From: Arthrobacter humicola
GTDB taxonomy: Bacteria; Actinomycetota; Actinomycetes; Actinomycetales; Micrococcaceae
Assembly: GCF_022803015.1 (NCBI RefSeq)
Contig: NZ_JAFKON010000003.1
Span: forward strand, 248,001 to 312,000
Direction: 5' to 3'
Length of the DNA: 64,000 nucleotides
Shown: positions 38,081 to 47,103 of the stretch, piece after piece
Layout: each line of letters starts with the position of its first letter
Position numbering within the stretch: position 1 is the first letter of the stretch
Made by a program: the position numbers and the translations under genes
Notes under the pieces: model-generated
The model's input: the letters and a program-made list of their open reading frames with translations, nothing else
Database searches by the model: none
What the model was told of the DNA's origin: nothing

Positions 38081-38228
38081 ACGTGCTTCTCTCATCCAGA
38101 CTTTAACTGTCGGTACCGGAATTTCACCGGTTCAACCGTTTGCCGGCTTCCTTCCCGAGGGAGGGCGCTGGCGCGCGGGTCGCGGACTGTCACCGCCGGT
38201 TCGGACTTACACCGACCCCGGAGCACGT
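38081..38228 (-). promoter_or_regulatory. FMN riboswitch (RFN element)
   Basis: On the minus strand the P1 stem ACGTGCT/AGCACGT encloses the conserved RFN blocks in order: GGGGTCGGTGTAAGTCCGAA, CCGGCGGTGACAGTCCGCGA, GAACCGGTGAAATTCCGGTA and CCGACAGTTAAAGTCTGGAT, ending GAGAGAAG. It precedes the transporter-ribD-ribE-ribB-ribA-ribH operon and should shut it down when FMN is plentiful. Confidence 0.96.
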
Positions 38229-38336
38229 ATGTGTGTTGTTATTCTGACACAACTGCGGCCCTGCCCGGGCTATTCCCCGGATGCCGATGTTACGCCCGGC
38301 GTCATCTTCGCAGCAGTTCCCTGCCGGGACCGCGCG

Positions 38337-38993
38337 TCAGCGGGACCCCGCCGCCCGGAGCCTTTCGACAGCCGCCGCCGGATCCGCGGCGCCGTAGACG
38401 GCTGACCCCGCAACAAAGACGTTCGCCCCCGCCTCTGCCGCGCGCACGATCGTCTCCTCGGTGATGCCGCCATCCACCTGCAGTGCCACCGCGACCCCGG
38501 AGCCGTCAATGGCAGCGCGGGCCCGCCGGATCTTGGGCAGCGTCAGGTCCAGGAAAGACTGCCCGCCGAAGCCCGGCTCCACCGTCATGATCAACAGCAG
38601 GTCCAGTTCCGGGAGCATGTCCAGATAGGGCTCCACGGGGGTGCCCGGACGCAGCGCCATGCCGGCTTTGGCCCCGCGGGCGCGCAGTTCCCGCGCGAGT
38701 TTGATCGGCGCGATCGAGGCTTCGGCGTGGAACGTCACCGAGGCAATCCCGGCGTCGGCGAAGCCCGGCGCCCAGCGGTCCGCGTCGGCGATCATCAGGT
38801 GGGCGTCCAGCGGCACCGGGCTGACGGCCTGGATGCGCTGCACCACAGGCAGCCCGATGGTCAGGTTGGGCACGAAATGATTGTCCATGACGTCCACATG
38901 CACCGCATCGGCATTGCTGATACGGCGCAGTTCGGCCTCAAGGTTGACGAAGTCAGCCGAAAGGATGCTCGGGTTGATGCAGCACTGGGCCAT
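38337..38993 (-). CDS. rpe: Ribulose-phosphate 3-epimerase
   Basis: A 218-residue TIM barrel interconverting ribulose 5-phosphate and xylulose 5-phosphate. [50 protein letters not shown] and the final [10 protein letters not shown] carry the metal and catalytic residues. It is followed by the riboswitch, 108 bp downstream. Ribulose 5-phosphate is also the RibB substrate. Confidence 0.96.
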   Translation of the reverse strand: MAQCCINPSILSADFVNLEAELRRISNADAVHVDVMDNHFVPNLTIGLPVVQRIQAVSPVPLDAHLMIADADRWAPGFADAGIASVTFHAEASIAPIKLARELRARGAKAGMALRPGTPVEPYLDMLPELDLLLIMTVEPGFGGQSFLDLTLPKIRRARAAIDGSGVAVALQVDGGITEETIVRAAEAGANVFVAGSAVYGAADPAAAVERLRAAGSR

Positions 38994-39059
38994 GGATTTC
39001 CTTCACGTTCGTACTTTACTGGTTCCTTTTTGGTGGCAGTGCCCCAGTATCAGCGAAAC

Positions 39060-40661
39060 TCAGGCCAACTTGCGAATCAGCGCCAGGAACATGGCGTCCG
39101 TCTGGTGCACGTGCGGCCAGAGCTGGGCGGTGAGCTCGTGCCCGGCCTCGAGGTGGCCCGTGAGGCTGACGCCGTCCAGCACGGCGCCGGCGTCGAGGAG
39201 CTCGAGGTCCTCGCGCTTGCGCAGGGCATCACTGACGACGGCGGTGGTCTCTGCCGGGTGCGGCGAACATGTCACGTACGCCACCACGCCGCCGGGCTTG
39301 ACGGCGTCGATCGCGGAATTGAGCAGCTGGCGCTGCAGTGGGCCAAGGTCCACGAGGTCCTTGGGGGTGCGCCGCCAGCGCGACTCCGGACGCCGGCGCA
39401 GGGCGCCCAGGCCGGTGCACGGGACATCCACCAGGACGCGGTCGAACGACTCCGGCTGCTCGGCGCCAATGTCGCGGCCGTCCCCGGTCCTTACCTCCCA
39501 GGCCCCCCGCGGGACCGCCGACAGGGCCTGCCGCACGAGTTTGGCTCGGTGCGGGGCGGATTCGTTGGCCAGCAGGTGGGCTCCCCGCTGCCCGGCGAGG
39601 GCTCCGAGCAGGGCGGCTTTGCCGCCGGGACCGGCACAGAGATCCAGCCAGCGCTCCCCCGCGCCCACGCTGTCCGTCCCCGTTTCGCCGCCAGGATTTG
39701 TGCCGGGGTCTGCGCTGATGTTGTTTTCGGGCCGGGCGCCGGGGGTTGTGCCGAGATCGACGGCGGCCATGGCGCGGGCCACGAGCTGCGAACCGACGTC
39801 CTGGACTCGGGTGCTTCCGTCACGGACCGAGGCGAGCCGGCCGAGGTCCCCGCCGCTGGAGAGCGCGGATCCCTCGACGAGCTCGCCCGGGGTGGCCCCG
39901 CCTTCCAGGGCCTCGTCGAGGCTGCCGATGCCGGGCAGCGCCACAAGGTTCACCACGGGCGCGGCGTTGTCGGCTTCGAGGAGCGCGTCAATCTCAGAAA
40001 CCGCCCGGCCGTGGGCCACGAGCGACTGGCGGAGCGCGCGGACGATCCATTCCGGGTGGGCGTAGCGGATGGACGCGATCGTGGTGGCATCGGTCTCGGT
40101 GCTGAGCAGCAGGTCGAGCCACTCGTCGAGGGTGCGGGCGGAGACTTTGCGGAGGACGGCGTTGATCAGTGCGGAGGGCCCGGCCCCGATCACGGCGCGG
40201 GCCAGCCCCACCGTCTGGTCCAAGGCGGCGTGAGCGGGCACGCGCATGGCGAGCAGCTGGTGCACCCCGATCCGCAGGGCATCCAGGATCGCGGGATCCA
40301 GCTCCTCAAGCGGACGGTCCACGCACCGGGCCAGGATGGCGTCGTACGTGCCCTGGCCGCGGAGGGCGCCATAGCTGAGCTCGGTAGCGAAACCGGCGTC
40401 GCGCTTGTCCAGCCCGTGGTGCCGGATCCGGGCCGGGAGCACCAGGTTCGCGTAGGCGTCCTCGGCGGCCACGGCGCGGAGCACTTCAAAGGCAACCAGC
40501 CGGGCCGGATCGGCACGGCGGGTCCGCTGGGACGGGGCGCTCTCGGTGAAGCCGCGCTGCGGGCCGCGGTTGCGTTCCCGGCCCTGGGCGTTCCGCCTGC
40601 TGCCGCCCCCGGCGCCCTGGCCACTGCCTCGGCTGTTGCCGCTGGTCCCGGAACCGCTCAT
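39060..40661 (-). CDS. rsmB: 16S rRNA (cytosine-C5) methyltransferase RsmB/Sun
   Basis: A 533-residue protein. After a basic Gly/Arg-rich tail of about 45 residues comes a NusB-like RNA-binding domain (residues 50-190), then a NOL1/NOP2/Sun SAM-dependent methyltransferase. SAM-binding DLCAGPGGKAALLGALAG and the two catalytic cysteines in VDVPCTGLGALRRRPE and YVTCSPHPAET are clear. An Asp/Gly-rich insert (TTPGARPENNISADPG) precedes the methylase core. ATG overlaps the fmt stop by 4 bp. Confidence 0.95.
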   Translation of the reverse strand: MSGSGTSGNSRGSGQGAGGGSRRNAQGRERNRGPQRGFTESAPSQRTRRADPARLVAFEVLRAVAAEDAYANLVLPARIRHHGLDKRDAGFATELSYGALRGQGTYDAILARCVDRPLEELDPAILDALRIGVHQLLAMRVPAHAALDQTVGLARAVIGAGPSALINAVLRKVSARTLDEWLDLLLSTETDATTIASIRYAHPEWIVRALRQSLVAHGRAVSEIDALLEADNAAPVVNLVALPGIGSLDEALEGGATPGELVEGSALSSGGDLGRLASVRDGSTRVQDVGSQLVARAMAAVDLGTTPGARPENNISADPGTNPGGETGTDSVGAGERWLDLCAGPGGKAALLGALAGQRGAHLLANESAPHRAKLVRQALSAVPRGAWEVRTGDGRDIGAEQPESFDRVLVDVPCTGLGALRRRPESRWRRTPKDLVDLGPLQRQLLNSAIDAVKPGGVVAYVTCSPHPAETTAVVSDALRKREDLELLDAGAVLDGVSLTGHLEAGHELTAQLWPHVHQTDAMFLALIRKLA

Positions 40662-41578
40662 TCGAATACCACGCTTTCAAGTGTTGCCTGCCCACGCGCC
40701 CAATCAGCGGCGGCCATCATTTTCTTGCCCGCGGGTTGCACCCGCGTCAATTCCACCGGGTGCGATCCCGTACCGACGAGAACCCGTTTCCCGTCCATGG
40801 CCAGCTGTCCGGGCCGAAGCGCCGCCGAGTCCGCTGCCGGCAGCACTGGCTCCAGTTTGATCCGCTGGCCCTCCAGAAGTGTCCAGGCGCCCGGCTCCGG
40901 CGTGACGCCGCGGGCACGGCGGCCGATCGCCAGGGCGGGCTGCTGCCAGTCGAGCCGGCCGTCTTCGAGACTGAGTTTGGGTGCCAGGCTGACGTCGCCC
41001 TGCTGCGGGAGCGCGACGGCCTTGCCTGCGTCGATGGCGGACAGCGTTTGGGCCAGCAGGACCGCGCCGCTGTGGGAGAGGCGGTCGAGCAGGGCCCCGG
41101 CGGTATCGGCGGCGTGCACGGTCTCCGTGAGGGTCCCGAAGACCGGACCGGTGTCCAGCCCCTCCTCCAGGCGGAAGGTGACGGCACCTGTGACGTCGTC
41201 GCCGGCGATGACGGCGCGCTGCACGGGGGCTGCGCCGCGCCAGGCCGGCAGTAAGGAGAAGTGCAGGTTTACCCAGCCGTGGCGGGGGACAGCGAGGGCC
41301 GCGGGGGGAATCAGCCCGCCATAGGCCACGATCGCCGCAACGTCCGGTGCTGCGGCGGCAATGCGGGCGGTGACCCCGGCATCGACTTTGGCGGCGTGGA
41401 TGATCTCAATGCCGAGCTCGGCGGCCCTGGCGGCCACGGGCGACGGCGTCAGGACGCGCTTGCGTCCCAGCGGTGCGTCCGGGCGGGTGAGGACAGCGAC
41501 GACGTCGAACCCGGCGTCGACAAGGGCGTCGAGCGACGGCACGGCGACAGCGGGGGTTCCGGCGAAGAGAACCCTCAC
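40658..41578 (-). CDS. fmt: Methionyl-tRNA formyltransferase
   Basis: A 306-residue enzyme that formylates initiator Met-tRNA. MRVLFAGTPAVAVPSLDAL starts the N-terminal catalytic domain, which has WVNLHFSLLPAWRGAAPVQR with the formyl-folate-binding signature, then EEGLDTGPVF. The C-terminal oligonucleotide-binding domain follows from about residue 205. Its start overlaps the def stop (ATGA), the usual def-fmt pairing. Confidence 0.97.
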   Translation of the reverse strand: MRVLFAGTPAVAVPSLDALVDAGFDVVAVLTRPDAPLGRKRVLTPSPVAARAAELGIEIIHAAKVDAGVTARIAAAAPDVAAIVAYGGLIPPAALAVPRHGWVNLHFSLLPAWRGAAPVQRAVIAGDDVTGAVTFRLEEGLDTGPVFGTLTETVHAADTAGALLDRLSHSGAVLLAQTLSAIDAGKAVALPQQGDVSLAPKLSLEDGRLDWQQPALAIGRRARGVTPEPGAWTLLEGQRIKLEPVLPAADSAALRPGQLAMDGKRVLVGTGSHPVELTRVQPAGKKMMAAADWARGQATLESVVFE

Positions 41579-42147
41579 GGGGTGATTCCGAAGCTGGACC
41601 CGCCAAAGCTCGTCCCGACGCTCTTCGCGCGCTTGGTGGTTGTCTGTTCCGTGATGGCGTCGTAGTTGGCATTGCGGATGGCGCGCAGGGCGGCCTTACG
41701 GTCTTCGCCCTCGAGCCGGTCGGTGTAGAGAATGCCGTCCAGGTGGTCGGTCTCGTGCTGGAAGCAGCGCGCCAGCATGTCCTCGCCCTCCACGGTGACG
41801 GGGTTGCCGTGCAGGTCCACGCCGGTCACCCGGGTGTGGCGGTACCGGCGGACGGGGAAGCCCAGACCCGGGATGGACAGGCATCCCTCAACCTGGTCCG
41901 GCTGGAAGTCCTCGCTGCTTTCCAGCACGGGGTTGACGATGTGACCCTCGACGCCGCCGATCCGGTAGGTGAAGACGCGCAGGCTCACACCGACCTGGGG
42001 CGCGGCCAGGCCGGCGCCCTCGACATCCTCCATGGTTTCGGTCATGTCGGCGACGAGCTTTGCCAGTTCAGGCCCGAATTCCGTCACGGGATCGGCGACT
42101 GTGCGCAGCACAGGATCTCCGATGATGCGGATATTCAAAATGGCCAT
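41575..42147 (-). CDS. def: Peptide deformylase
   Basis: A 190-residue Fe/Zn enzyme that removes the N-formyl group from new proteins. All three motifs are present: GLAAPQVGVS, EGCLSIPG with the metal Cys, and QHETDHLDGILY with the two metal His and the catalytic Glu. It heads the def-fmt-rsmB operon. Confidence 0.97.
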   Translation of the reverse strand: MAILNIRIIGDPVLRTVADPVTEFGPELAKLVADMTETMEDVEGAGLAAPQVGVSLRVFTYRIGGVEGHIVNPVLESSEDFQPDQVEGCLSIPGLGFPVRRYRHTRVTGVDLHGNPVTVEGEDMLARCFQHETDHLDGILYTDRLEGEDRKAALRAIRNANYDAITEQTTTKRAKSVGTSFGGSSFGITP

Positions 42148-42210
42148 GTGCAGTCTGTCCTCACGGTGGGCGGCTAGGGGTCCAGTCCAGTTTAGTTGCA
42201 GCTGCCCGTG

Positions 42211-42243
42211 CTTCTGTTGGTTGCTTCTGTTGGTTGCTTCTGG
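42211..42243. repeat. 13-bp tandem repeat between def and the nuclease-like gene
   Basis: CTTCTGTTGGTTG repeats twice and is followed by a third CTTCTGG, ending right at the stop of the next minus-strand gene. It may influence the 3' end of that transcript. Confidence 0.7.
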
Positions 42244-43089
42244 TCAGCGCTTCACGGGCGGCGCCAGCGGGAGCAGTGCTGCTCCGGCGGTTGCCGTGTC
42301 GGCGGACATCTCCCACACGCGGCGCAGCGCACAGAATTTCCACCAGTGATGCTTCAGGACCTCGGGGTTGGCCCGCTGCGGACGGACCTCGGTCTCGCCG
42401 ACCGCCACGGCCAGGAGGATCGGGGACTCGCCGTGCTGCCAGGCCTCCCACTCCCCCGCGACGGGATCCACGAGGCTTTCCTCAGCCTTCATGCCCGCCA
42501 CGAGCTGCATGACCACCTTGTCATCAAGCGGTTTGACGGTGCCGTCCCGGCTGGTGCCCTTGGTCTTGTAGTCGATAAGACAGGTCCGGCCATTGATCCG
42601 TGCCACGAGGTCCAGGGTGCCGGCATAGCCGACCGTCTTGTTCCACACCGTAATTTCCGGAGCGATGGGTTCAACCTGGAAGAGCTCCCACCATTCGTCG
42701 AAGCGTGCCGCGAAGGCTTCCTCGCCGTTGGCGGCCAGCGCCTCCCGTGTTTCCTTCATCTGGTGCGGCCGGCCGAGCGCACGCAGCGCAACCTGCTCAC
42801 AATAGTTATGGACCCGGTCGCCGCGTTTGGCGGCATCGTCCCGGTACGACTCCGCCGCCTTGGCGGCCCGGCTGACCGCCTGCCGCAGTTTGGCCGGGCT
42901 CCCCAGGATGCCGGGGAGCTCGGGATCCTGGGCCAGGCTGTTGGCGCCCATGTACCCGAACCAGCCATCCAGGCCGTGTGGCTGCTGGCCGATCACCGTG
43001 GTGATGGAAGGGACAGAGAACTGTGCCGACGTGGAGCGGGCGTACATGCGGCCATAGTCCGTGGCGTGGGCGAGGAGTGGAGCGGTCAT
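42244..43089 (-). CDS. PD-(D/E)XK nuclease-like protein
   Basis: A 281-residue protein. The central EITVWNKTVGYAGTLDLVAR and NGRTCLIDYKTKGTS fit the PD-(D/E)XK fold of RecB/Cas4-type nucleases: Asp in GTLDLVAR, then DYK, and a Gln in VVMQLVAGMKA. The N-terminal IPSITTVIGQQPHGLDGWFG is the typical opening of cytosolic RecB-like proteins. No helicase or cas gene is nearby. It lies between def and a tRNA-Val gene. The family is likely; the role is unknown. Confidence 0.65.
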   Translation of the reverse strand: MTAPLLAHATDYGRMYARSTSAQFSVPSITTVIGQQPHGLDGWFGYMGANSLAQDPELPGILGSPAKLRQAVSRAAKAAESYRDDAAKRGDRVHNYCEQVALRALGRPHQMKETREALAANGEEAFAARFDEWWELFQVEPIAPEITVWNKTVGYAGTLDLVARINGRTCLIDYKTKGTSRDGTVKPLDDKVVMQLVAGMKAEESLVDPVAGEWEAWQHGESPILLAVAVGETEVRPQRANPEVLKHHWWKFCALRRVWEMSADTATAGAALLPLAPPVKR

Positions 43090-43175
43090 ATGAAGACTCT
43101 TTCACGGGGGTCAGACAACGATGAAAAGCAAAATGGCCCGCCCCGCTGAGTCAGCGGAACAGACCATTTCGTTAG

Positions 43176-43247
43176 TGGGCGATACTGGGTTCGAACCAGT
43201 GACCTCTTCGGTGTGAACGAAGCGCGCTACCACTGCGCCAATCGCCC
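43176..43247 (-). tRNA. tRNA-Val (anticodon CAC)
   Basis: A 72-nt cloverleaf on the minus strand: acceptor GGGCGAT/ATCGCCC, anticodon stem CTTCG/CGAAG with loop TTCACAC giving CAC, and T loop GGTTCGAACCC. CCA is not encoded. Confidence 0.95.
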
Positions 43248-43628
43248 TAACGACATTGAATGCTAGCCCACCCGGGCGGATTTTAGAAATCGACCCGTGG
43301 GAACCTGGCCGCGGCGGGAATGCGGTCCCAATACTCGCCCGCAACAGGCCCGTGCACGGGCAGTGTCAACCAGCCCTCCACCGGCCGTTCCAGTCGTGCC
43401 ACTCAGAAGGCCCGGTCAGTAGTCCCGGCGCCGCTTAGGGCCACGACTGGACACCGAGGCTAATTACAGCGCTGTAATTAGCAAAATCCCCTAGAACTCA
43501 GGGAAGTAAGGCCATGGAACGCGGGCCAATGGGTCTCGATTTGTAGATTCCCAGAACCTCCTATAGAGTTCTTACTCGTTGGAACGCGAGGAAATGCCGA
43601 ATGCGGCAAGGAAATGCACACCAACAAT
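43248..43628. other. Gene-free stretch between tRNA-Val and the tRNA-Gly cluster
   Basis: About 380 bases with no convincing gene. It holds the perfect palindrome at 43459-43482 and should carry the promoters of both divergent tRNA units. I see nothing else. Confidence 0.5.
43459..43482. repeat. Perfect 24-bp palindrome (operator-like)
   Basis: GCTAATTACAGC is followed directly by its exact reverse complement, with no spacer. It is AT-rich within a GC-rich genome, as expected for a dimeric repressor site. No regulator gene flanks it, and it lies about 147 bp upstream of the tRNA-Gly gene. Confidence 0.7.
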
Positions 43629-43701
<73 letters not shown>

Positions 43702-43747
43702 CGCAGGACACTGTCACGGCAAAGGTTCTTCGGAATCCTGTCTACAC

Positions 43748-43818
43748 GGTGGGTTGGCCGAGAGGCGAGGCAGCGGCCTGCAAAGCCGTATACACGGGTT
43801 CGAATCCCGTACCCACCT
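43748..43818 (+). tRNA. tRNA-Cys (anticodon GCA)
   Basis: A 71-nt cloverleaf: acceptor GGTGGGT/ACCCACC, anticodon loop CTGCAAA giving GCA, and T loop GGTTCGAATCC. Confidence 0.95.
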
Positions 43819-43857
43819 CGGTGAAAACCCTGGTTTCCGGTTTCGATCGGATGCAAG

Positions 43858-43929
43858 GGGCGATTGGCGCAGCGGTAGCGCGCTTCCCTGACACGGAAGA
43901 GGTCACTGGTTCGATCCCAGTATCGCCCA
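43858..43929 (+). tRNA. tRNA-Val (anticodon GAC), copy 1
   Basis: A 72-nt cloverleaf: acceptor GGGCGAT/ATCGCCC, anticodon stem CTTCC/GGAAG with loop CTGACAC giving GAC. CCA is encoded directly after it. Confidence 0.95.
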
Positions 43930-43987
43930 CCAGAGCAAGGTAACTTGCTTGATGCAGTACCACCGGCCCAGCCGGCATGGACTAAAT

Positions 43988-44060
<73 letters not shown>

Positions 44061-44098
44061 CTCTTCATTACAACTCCACTCCGGATCCTTCCGGTTGC

Positions 44099-44170
44099 GG
44101 GCGATTGGCGCAGCGGTAGCGCGCTTCCCTGACACGGAAGAGGTCACTGGTTCGATCCCAGTATCGCCCA
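44099..44170 (+). tRNA. tRNA-Val (anticodon GAC), copy 2
   Basis: Identical to the copy at 43858-43929, again followed by an encoded CCA. It is the last tRNA of the cluster, with a terminator 6 bases further on. Confidence 0.95.
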
Positions 44171-44175
44171 CCACA

Positions 44176-44205
44176 AGAGCAGCTCCCCCGGAGCTGCTCT
44201 TTTTT
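44176..44205 (+). terminator. Intrinsic terminator of the tRNA cluster
   Basis: An 11-bp perfect stem AGAGCAGCTCC/GGAGCTGCTCT with a 3-base loop, followed by a run of six T. Confidence 0.92.
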
Positions 44206-44215
44206 GTGTGCTCCG

Positions 44216-44275
44216 TTTGTGAACTGCGGGTTTGTGCACTGCGGGTTTGTGTACTGGGGATTGGTGCACTCAGGG
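44216..44275 (+). repeat. 15-bp tandem repeat downstream of the tRNA cluster
   Basis: Four units near TTTGTGCACTGCGGG at 44216, 44231, 44246 and 44261; units 3 and 4 have diverged. It is non-coding, between the tRNA terminator and the small Rv0909-like gene. Confidence 0.75.
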
Positions 44276-44405
44276 CCCTTCTACCCTGTGCACCTGGCCT
44301 TCCATCTTTTATCCTCTGGGCGGACACCCTTGGCACCCCCGCCACCTCCCGCTAGGGTAGAAAACGCAAGGAGCGATCTGGCTCCGCGACCGAAGGGAGG
44401 TGCCC

Positions 44406-44675
44406 GTGGGTTTACTTGACGATCTAAAGGGCAAGGCTCAGCAAGTTATTGGTGGCAACGAAGAAGCCATCAAGGACGGCATCGAAAAGGCAGGCGACTT
44501 CGTCGACTCCAAGACCGGCGGTAAGCACGCCGGCACGATCGATGCCGTACAGCGTGGCGCTTCCGACTTCGTGGACAAGGCGAACGACCGGCCGAATTCG
44601 GCCCCGGTCGCCGATCAGACTCCCGCAGCCGGTGAGCCCCCCGTAACCGGGGAACCCCGCCAGCCAGGCCTCTGA
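44406..44675 (+). CDS. Small Rv0909/MT0933-like antitoxin-family protein
   Basis: An 89-residue protein. GTG 44406 is chosen because AAGGGAGG ends 5 bases upstream; GTG 44400 overlaps that site. It begins GLLDDLKGKAQQVIGGNEEA, with two amphipathic helices and a second similar segment (GASDFVDKAND), then a Pro-rich tail. It fits the MT0933-like antitoxin family, but no toxin gene follows, so the antitoxin label may not describe its role; general stress proteins of this type also exist. Confidence 0.7.
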   Translation: MGLLDDLKGKAQQVIGGNEEAIKDGIEKAGDFVDSKTGGKHAGTIDAVQRGASDFVDKANDRPNSAPVADQTPAAGEPPVTGEPRQPGL

Positions 44676-44755
44676 CCCAGATCCGTCAGTGAGGTGCCGG
44701 TCCCGCCGAGAGGCGGCGCCGGCACCTCCGGCATTTAACGGGGACTCCAAACAGG

Positions 44756-44817
44756 CAACGCGGGGTCAATTACGGCCCATCCGGTGCATCCGGATGAGCC
44801 GTAACTGACCCCGCGTT
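44756..44817. repeat. Long palindromic intergenic repeat, copy 2
   Basis: The 21-base arm beginning CAACGCGGGGTCA pairs with its complement ending at 44817 with one mismatch. An inner hairpin CATCCGG/CCGGATG forms the tip. It is the same element as at 31139-31201 and lies between the convergent Rv0909-like gene and zapE. Confidence 0.8.
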
Positions 44818-44851
44818 GGATTTGGCGTTGTACTTGGTGTGGGAACCGGCG

Positions 44852-45889
44852 CTAGGAGGGTTCGTGGTTTTGGCCCTCGCGGGCCAGCGCGGTCAGCCTG
44901 GAGACGGCGCGGAAGTACTTCTTCATGTACCCGCCGGTCATCATTTCCTCCGTGAAGAGCTGGTCGAACGGCACACCGCTGGCAAGGATGGGCACGTCCT
45001 TGTCGTACAGCCGGTCAGCCAGCACCACGAAGCGCAGCGCAACGGCCTGCTCGGTAATCGTGTGCACGTTCTTCCAGACCACGCCCTCGATCCCCTCCAG
45101 CAGCTGGCGGTAACGGCTTGGGTGCACGCCGGCAAGGTGGTTGATTAGGGTGCTGAACTCATCGCGGGCCACGGTCTTGCCGTCGAACTCGGCATGCATG
45201 TGGTGGGTCAGGTCATCATTGCGCAGCGGCGACGGCGCGGCCGGCAGGCCACGGTGGCGGAAGTCCTCGCCGTCGATCCGCACGACGTCGAACTGGTCCG
45301 CCAGCACCTGGATTTCCCGGGCGAAGTCGACGGCGGCGAAGCGCCCGTCCCCGAGGGACCCCGGCAGCGTGTTCGATGTGGCGGCAAGCTTCACGCCGGC
45401 GTCGGCGAGTTCGCGCATGAGCCGGGACATGAGCACAGTGTCGCCCGGATCATCGAGCTCAAATTCATCGATGCAGACCAGCTTGTAGTGGCTCAGGGCC
45501 TCAACGGTCTTGCGGAAGGACAGCGCACCGACGAGGTTGGTGTATTCGACGAACGTGCCGAAGGCCTTGGGCCCGGGTGCGGCGTGCCACAGTGATGCCA
45601 GCAGGTGGGTCTTGCCCACCCCGAATCCGCCGTCGAGGTAGATTCCGGCCCGGGAAGTGTCCTTCTTGCCGAAGAGCCGCTTAAACAGCCCGTCGCCGTC
45701 GCGTGCGCCCACGCCGGCCGCAAAATGCTGCAGGGCATGGACCGCGTGGGCCTGGCTGGGCTGGGCGGGATCGGGCCGGTAGCTGGAAAACGACACCTCA
45801 CCGAACCGCGGCGACGGATAGAACCCATTGAGGAGTTCATCCACGGAAACTGCCGGTGTGCGGGCAGCGAGCTGTTCGATCTGTACCAA
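44852..45889 (-). CDS. zapE: Cell division protein ZapE (AFG1-like ATPase)
   Basis: About 345 residues from TTG 45889 (VQIEQLAARTPAVSVDEL). The open frame runs further upstream but that part is not protein-like; the exact start is uncertain. P-loop GGFGVGKTH, Walker B VCIDEFELDDPGD, and sensor TSNTLPGSLGDGRF define the AFG1/ZapE family. Two substrate-loop motifs follow: HHMHAEFDG and the C-terminal FVVLADRLYDKDVPIL. ZapE binds FtsZ in proteobacteria; its role in actinobacteria is less clear. Confidence 0.9.
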   Translation of the reverse strand: MVQIEQLAARTPAVSVDELLNGFYPSPRFGEVSFSSYRPDPAQPSQAHAVHALQHFAAGVGARDGDGLFKRLFGKKDTSRAGIYLDGGFGVGKTHLLASLWHAAPGPKAFGTFVEYTNLVGALSFRKTVEALSHYKLVCIDEFELDDPGDTVLMSRLMRELADAGVKLAATSNTLPGSLGDGRFAAVDFAREIQVLADQFDVVRIDGEDFRHRGLPAAPSPLRNDDLTHHMHAEFDGKTVARDEFSTLINHLAGVHPSRYRQLLEGIEGVVWKNVHTITEQAVALRFVVLADRLYDKDVPILASGVPFDQLFTEEMMTGGYMKKYFRAVSRLTALAREGQNHEPS

Positions 45890-46115
45890 GGTGGTCCGTT
45901 CTGCTGGTCTCTTGTCCCCAGCAAGAATACCGGCAAAGCCTGGCCGGCCCGCGTGCGCGACTGTGGACCCGCGGCCGGCGTGAGGAAGACCACATTTCCC
46001 CGTGTGAACGCGGTGGAGCATTCCCACCGGCCCGTGACTAGTGTTGTAACAGGCCTGGCGCGGCGCACGCTTTCCGCGCCCGGCCTCCTGACCGTTCAAG
46101 TGAAAGGCCATCGCA

Positions 46116-47033
46116 ATGACCTACCCCGTTGAGCAGAACGAGAAATTCGCCGCCTACGCCCACCCTGACCGCCTGGTGTCCACGGAATGGCTGGCCACCG
46201 CGATCGAGGACGGGGCCCTCGACGGCGGCAATCTCGTGGTGGTCGAATCCGACGAAGACGTCCTGCTGTACGAGACCGGGCACATCCCCGGCGCGGTGAA
46301 AATCGACTGGCACACGGACCTGAACGACGAGGTGACCCGCGACTACGTCGACGGCGAAGCCTTCGCCGCGCTGGTCGCGTCCAAGGGCATTTCACGGGAC
46401 AGCACGGTGGTCATTTACGGCGACAAGTCGAACTGGTGGGCCGCGTACGCCCTGTGGGTGTTCACGCTCTTCGGCCACGAGGACGTCCGGCTCCTGGACG
46501 GCGGCCGGGACAAGTGGATCGCGGAAGGCCGGGCGCTCTCCACCGTCACGACCGCCGCCACCCCCGCCGACTACCCCGTCGTGGAGCGGGACGACGCCCC
46601 GATCCGCGCCTTCAAGGATGACGTCCTGGCGCACTTCGGCAAGCCGCTGATCGACGTCCGCTCGACCGAGGAGTACACCGGCCAGCGCACCCACATGCCC
46701 GCCTACCCGGAAGAGGGCGCGCTGCGCGGCGGCCATATCCCCACGGCGGCCTCCATCCCCTGGGCCCGTGCGGCGGCCGGCGACGGCACGTACCGGAACC
46801 GCGGCGAGCTCGAGGCCCTCTACCTCGGCGAGGCCGGGTTGAACGAAGGCGACGACGTCGTGGCGTACTGCCGGATCGGCGAGCGGTCCAGCCACACCTG
46901 GTTTGCGCTGAAGTACCTGCTGGGCTTTGAGACCGTGCGGAACTACGACGGCTCCTGGACCGAATGGGGCAACGCCGTGCGCGTCCCGATCGTCAAGGGT
47001 GCCGAACGCGGCCCGGTTCCGGCCGGCCGTTAG
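46116..47033 (+). CDS. Sulfurtransferase, tandem rhodanese (SseA-like)
   Basis: A 305-residue protein from ATG 46116 with AAAGG upstream, divergent from zapE. Two rhodanese domains are present: an inactive first (residues 20-140, [20 protein letters not shown]) and an active second (residues 165-290) with the persulfide Cys in [12 protein letters not shown]. It moves sulfur from thiosulfate or mercaptopyruvate to an acceptor. The following SufE-like gene suggests a sulfur-trafficking pair. Confidence 0.93.
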   Translation: MTYPVEQNEKFAAYAHPDRLVSTEWLATAIEDGALDGGNLVVVESDEDVLLYETGHIPGAVKIDWHTDLNDEVTRDYVDGEAFAALVASKGISRDSTVVIYGDKSNWWAAYALWVFTLFGHEDVRLLDGGRDKWIAEGRALSTVTTAATPADYPVVERDDAPIRAFKDDVLAHFGKPLIDVRSTEEYTGQRTHMPAYPEEGALRGGHIPTAASIPWARAAAGDGTYRNRGELEALYLGEAGLNEGDDVVAYCRIGERSSHTWFALKYLLGFETVRNYDGSWTEWGNAVRVPIVKGAERGPVPAGR

Positions 47034-47103
47034 CCGCGGTGACCGTGGAGCGGGACCGGTCCCGACAGGGACACAATCGGCGAGCCTGCGTAAGCTGGGA
47101 GTG

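Noticed and set aside
38229..38336. Possible separate regulator site upstream of the FMN riboswitch
   Set aside because: Nothing beyond expected promoter space was recognisable.
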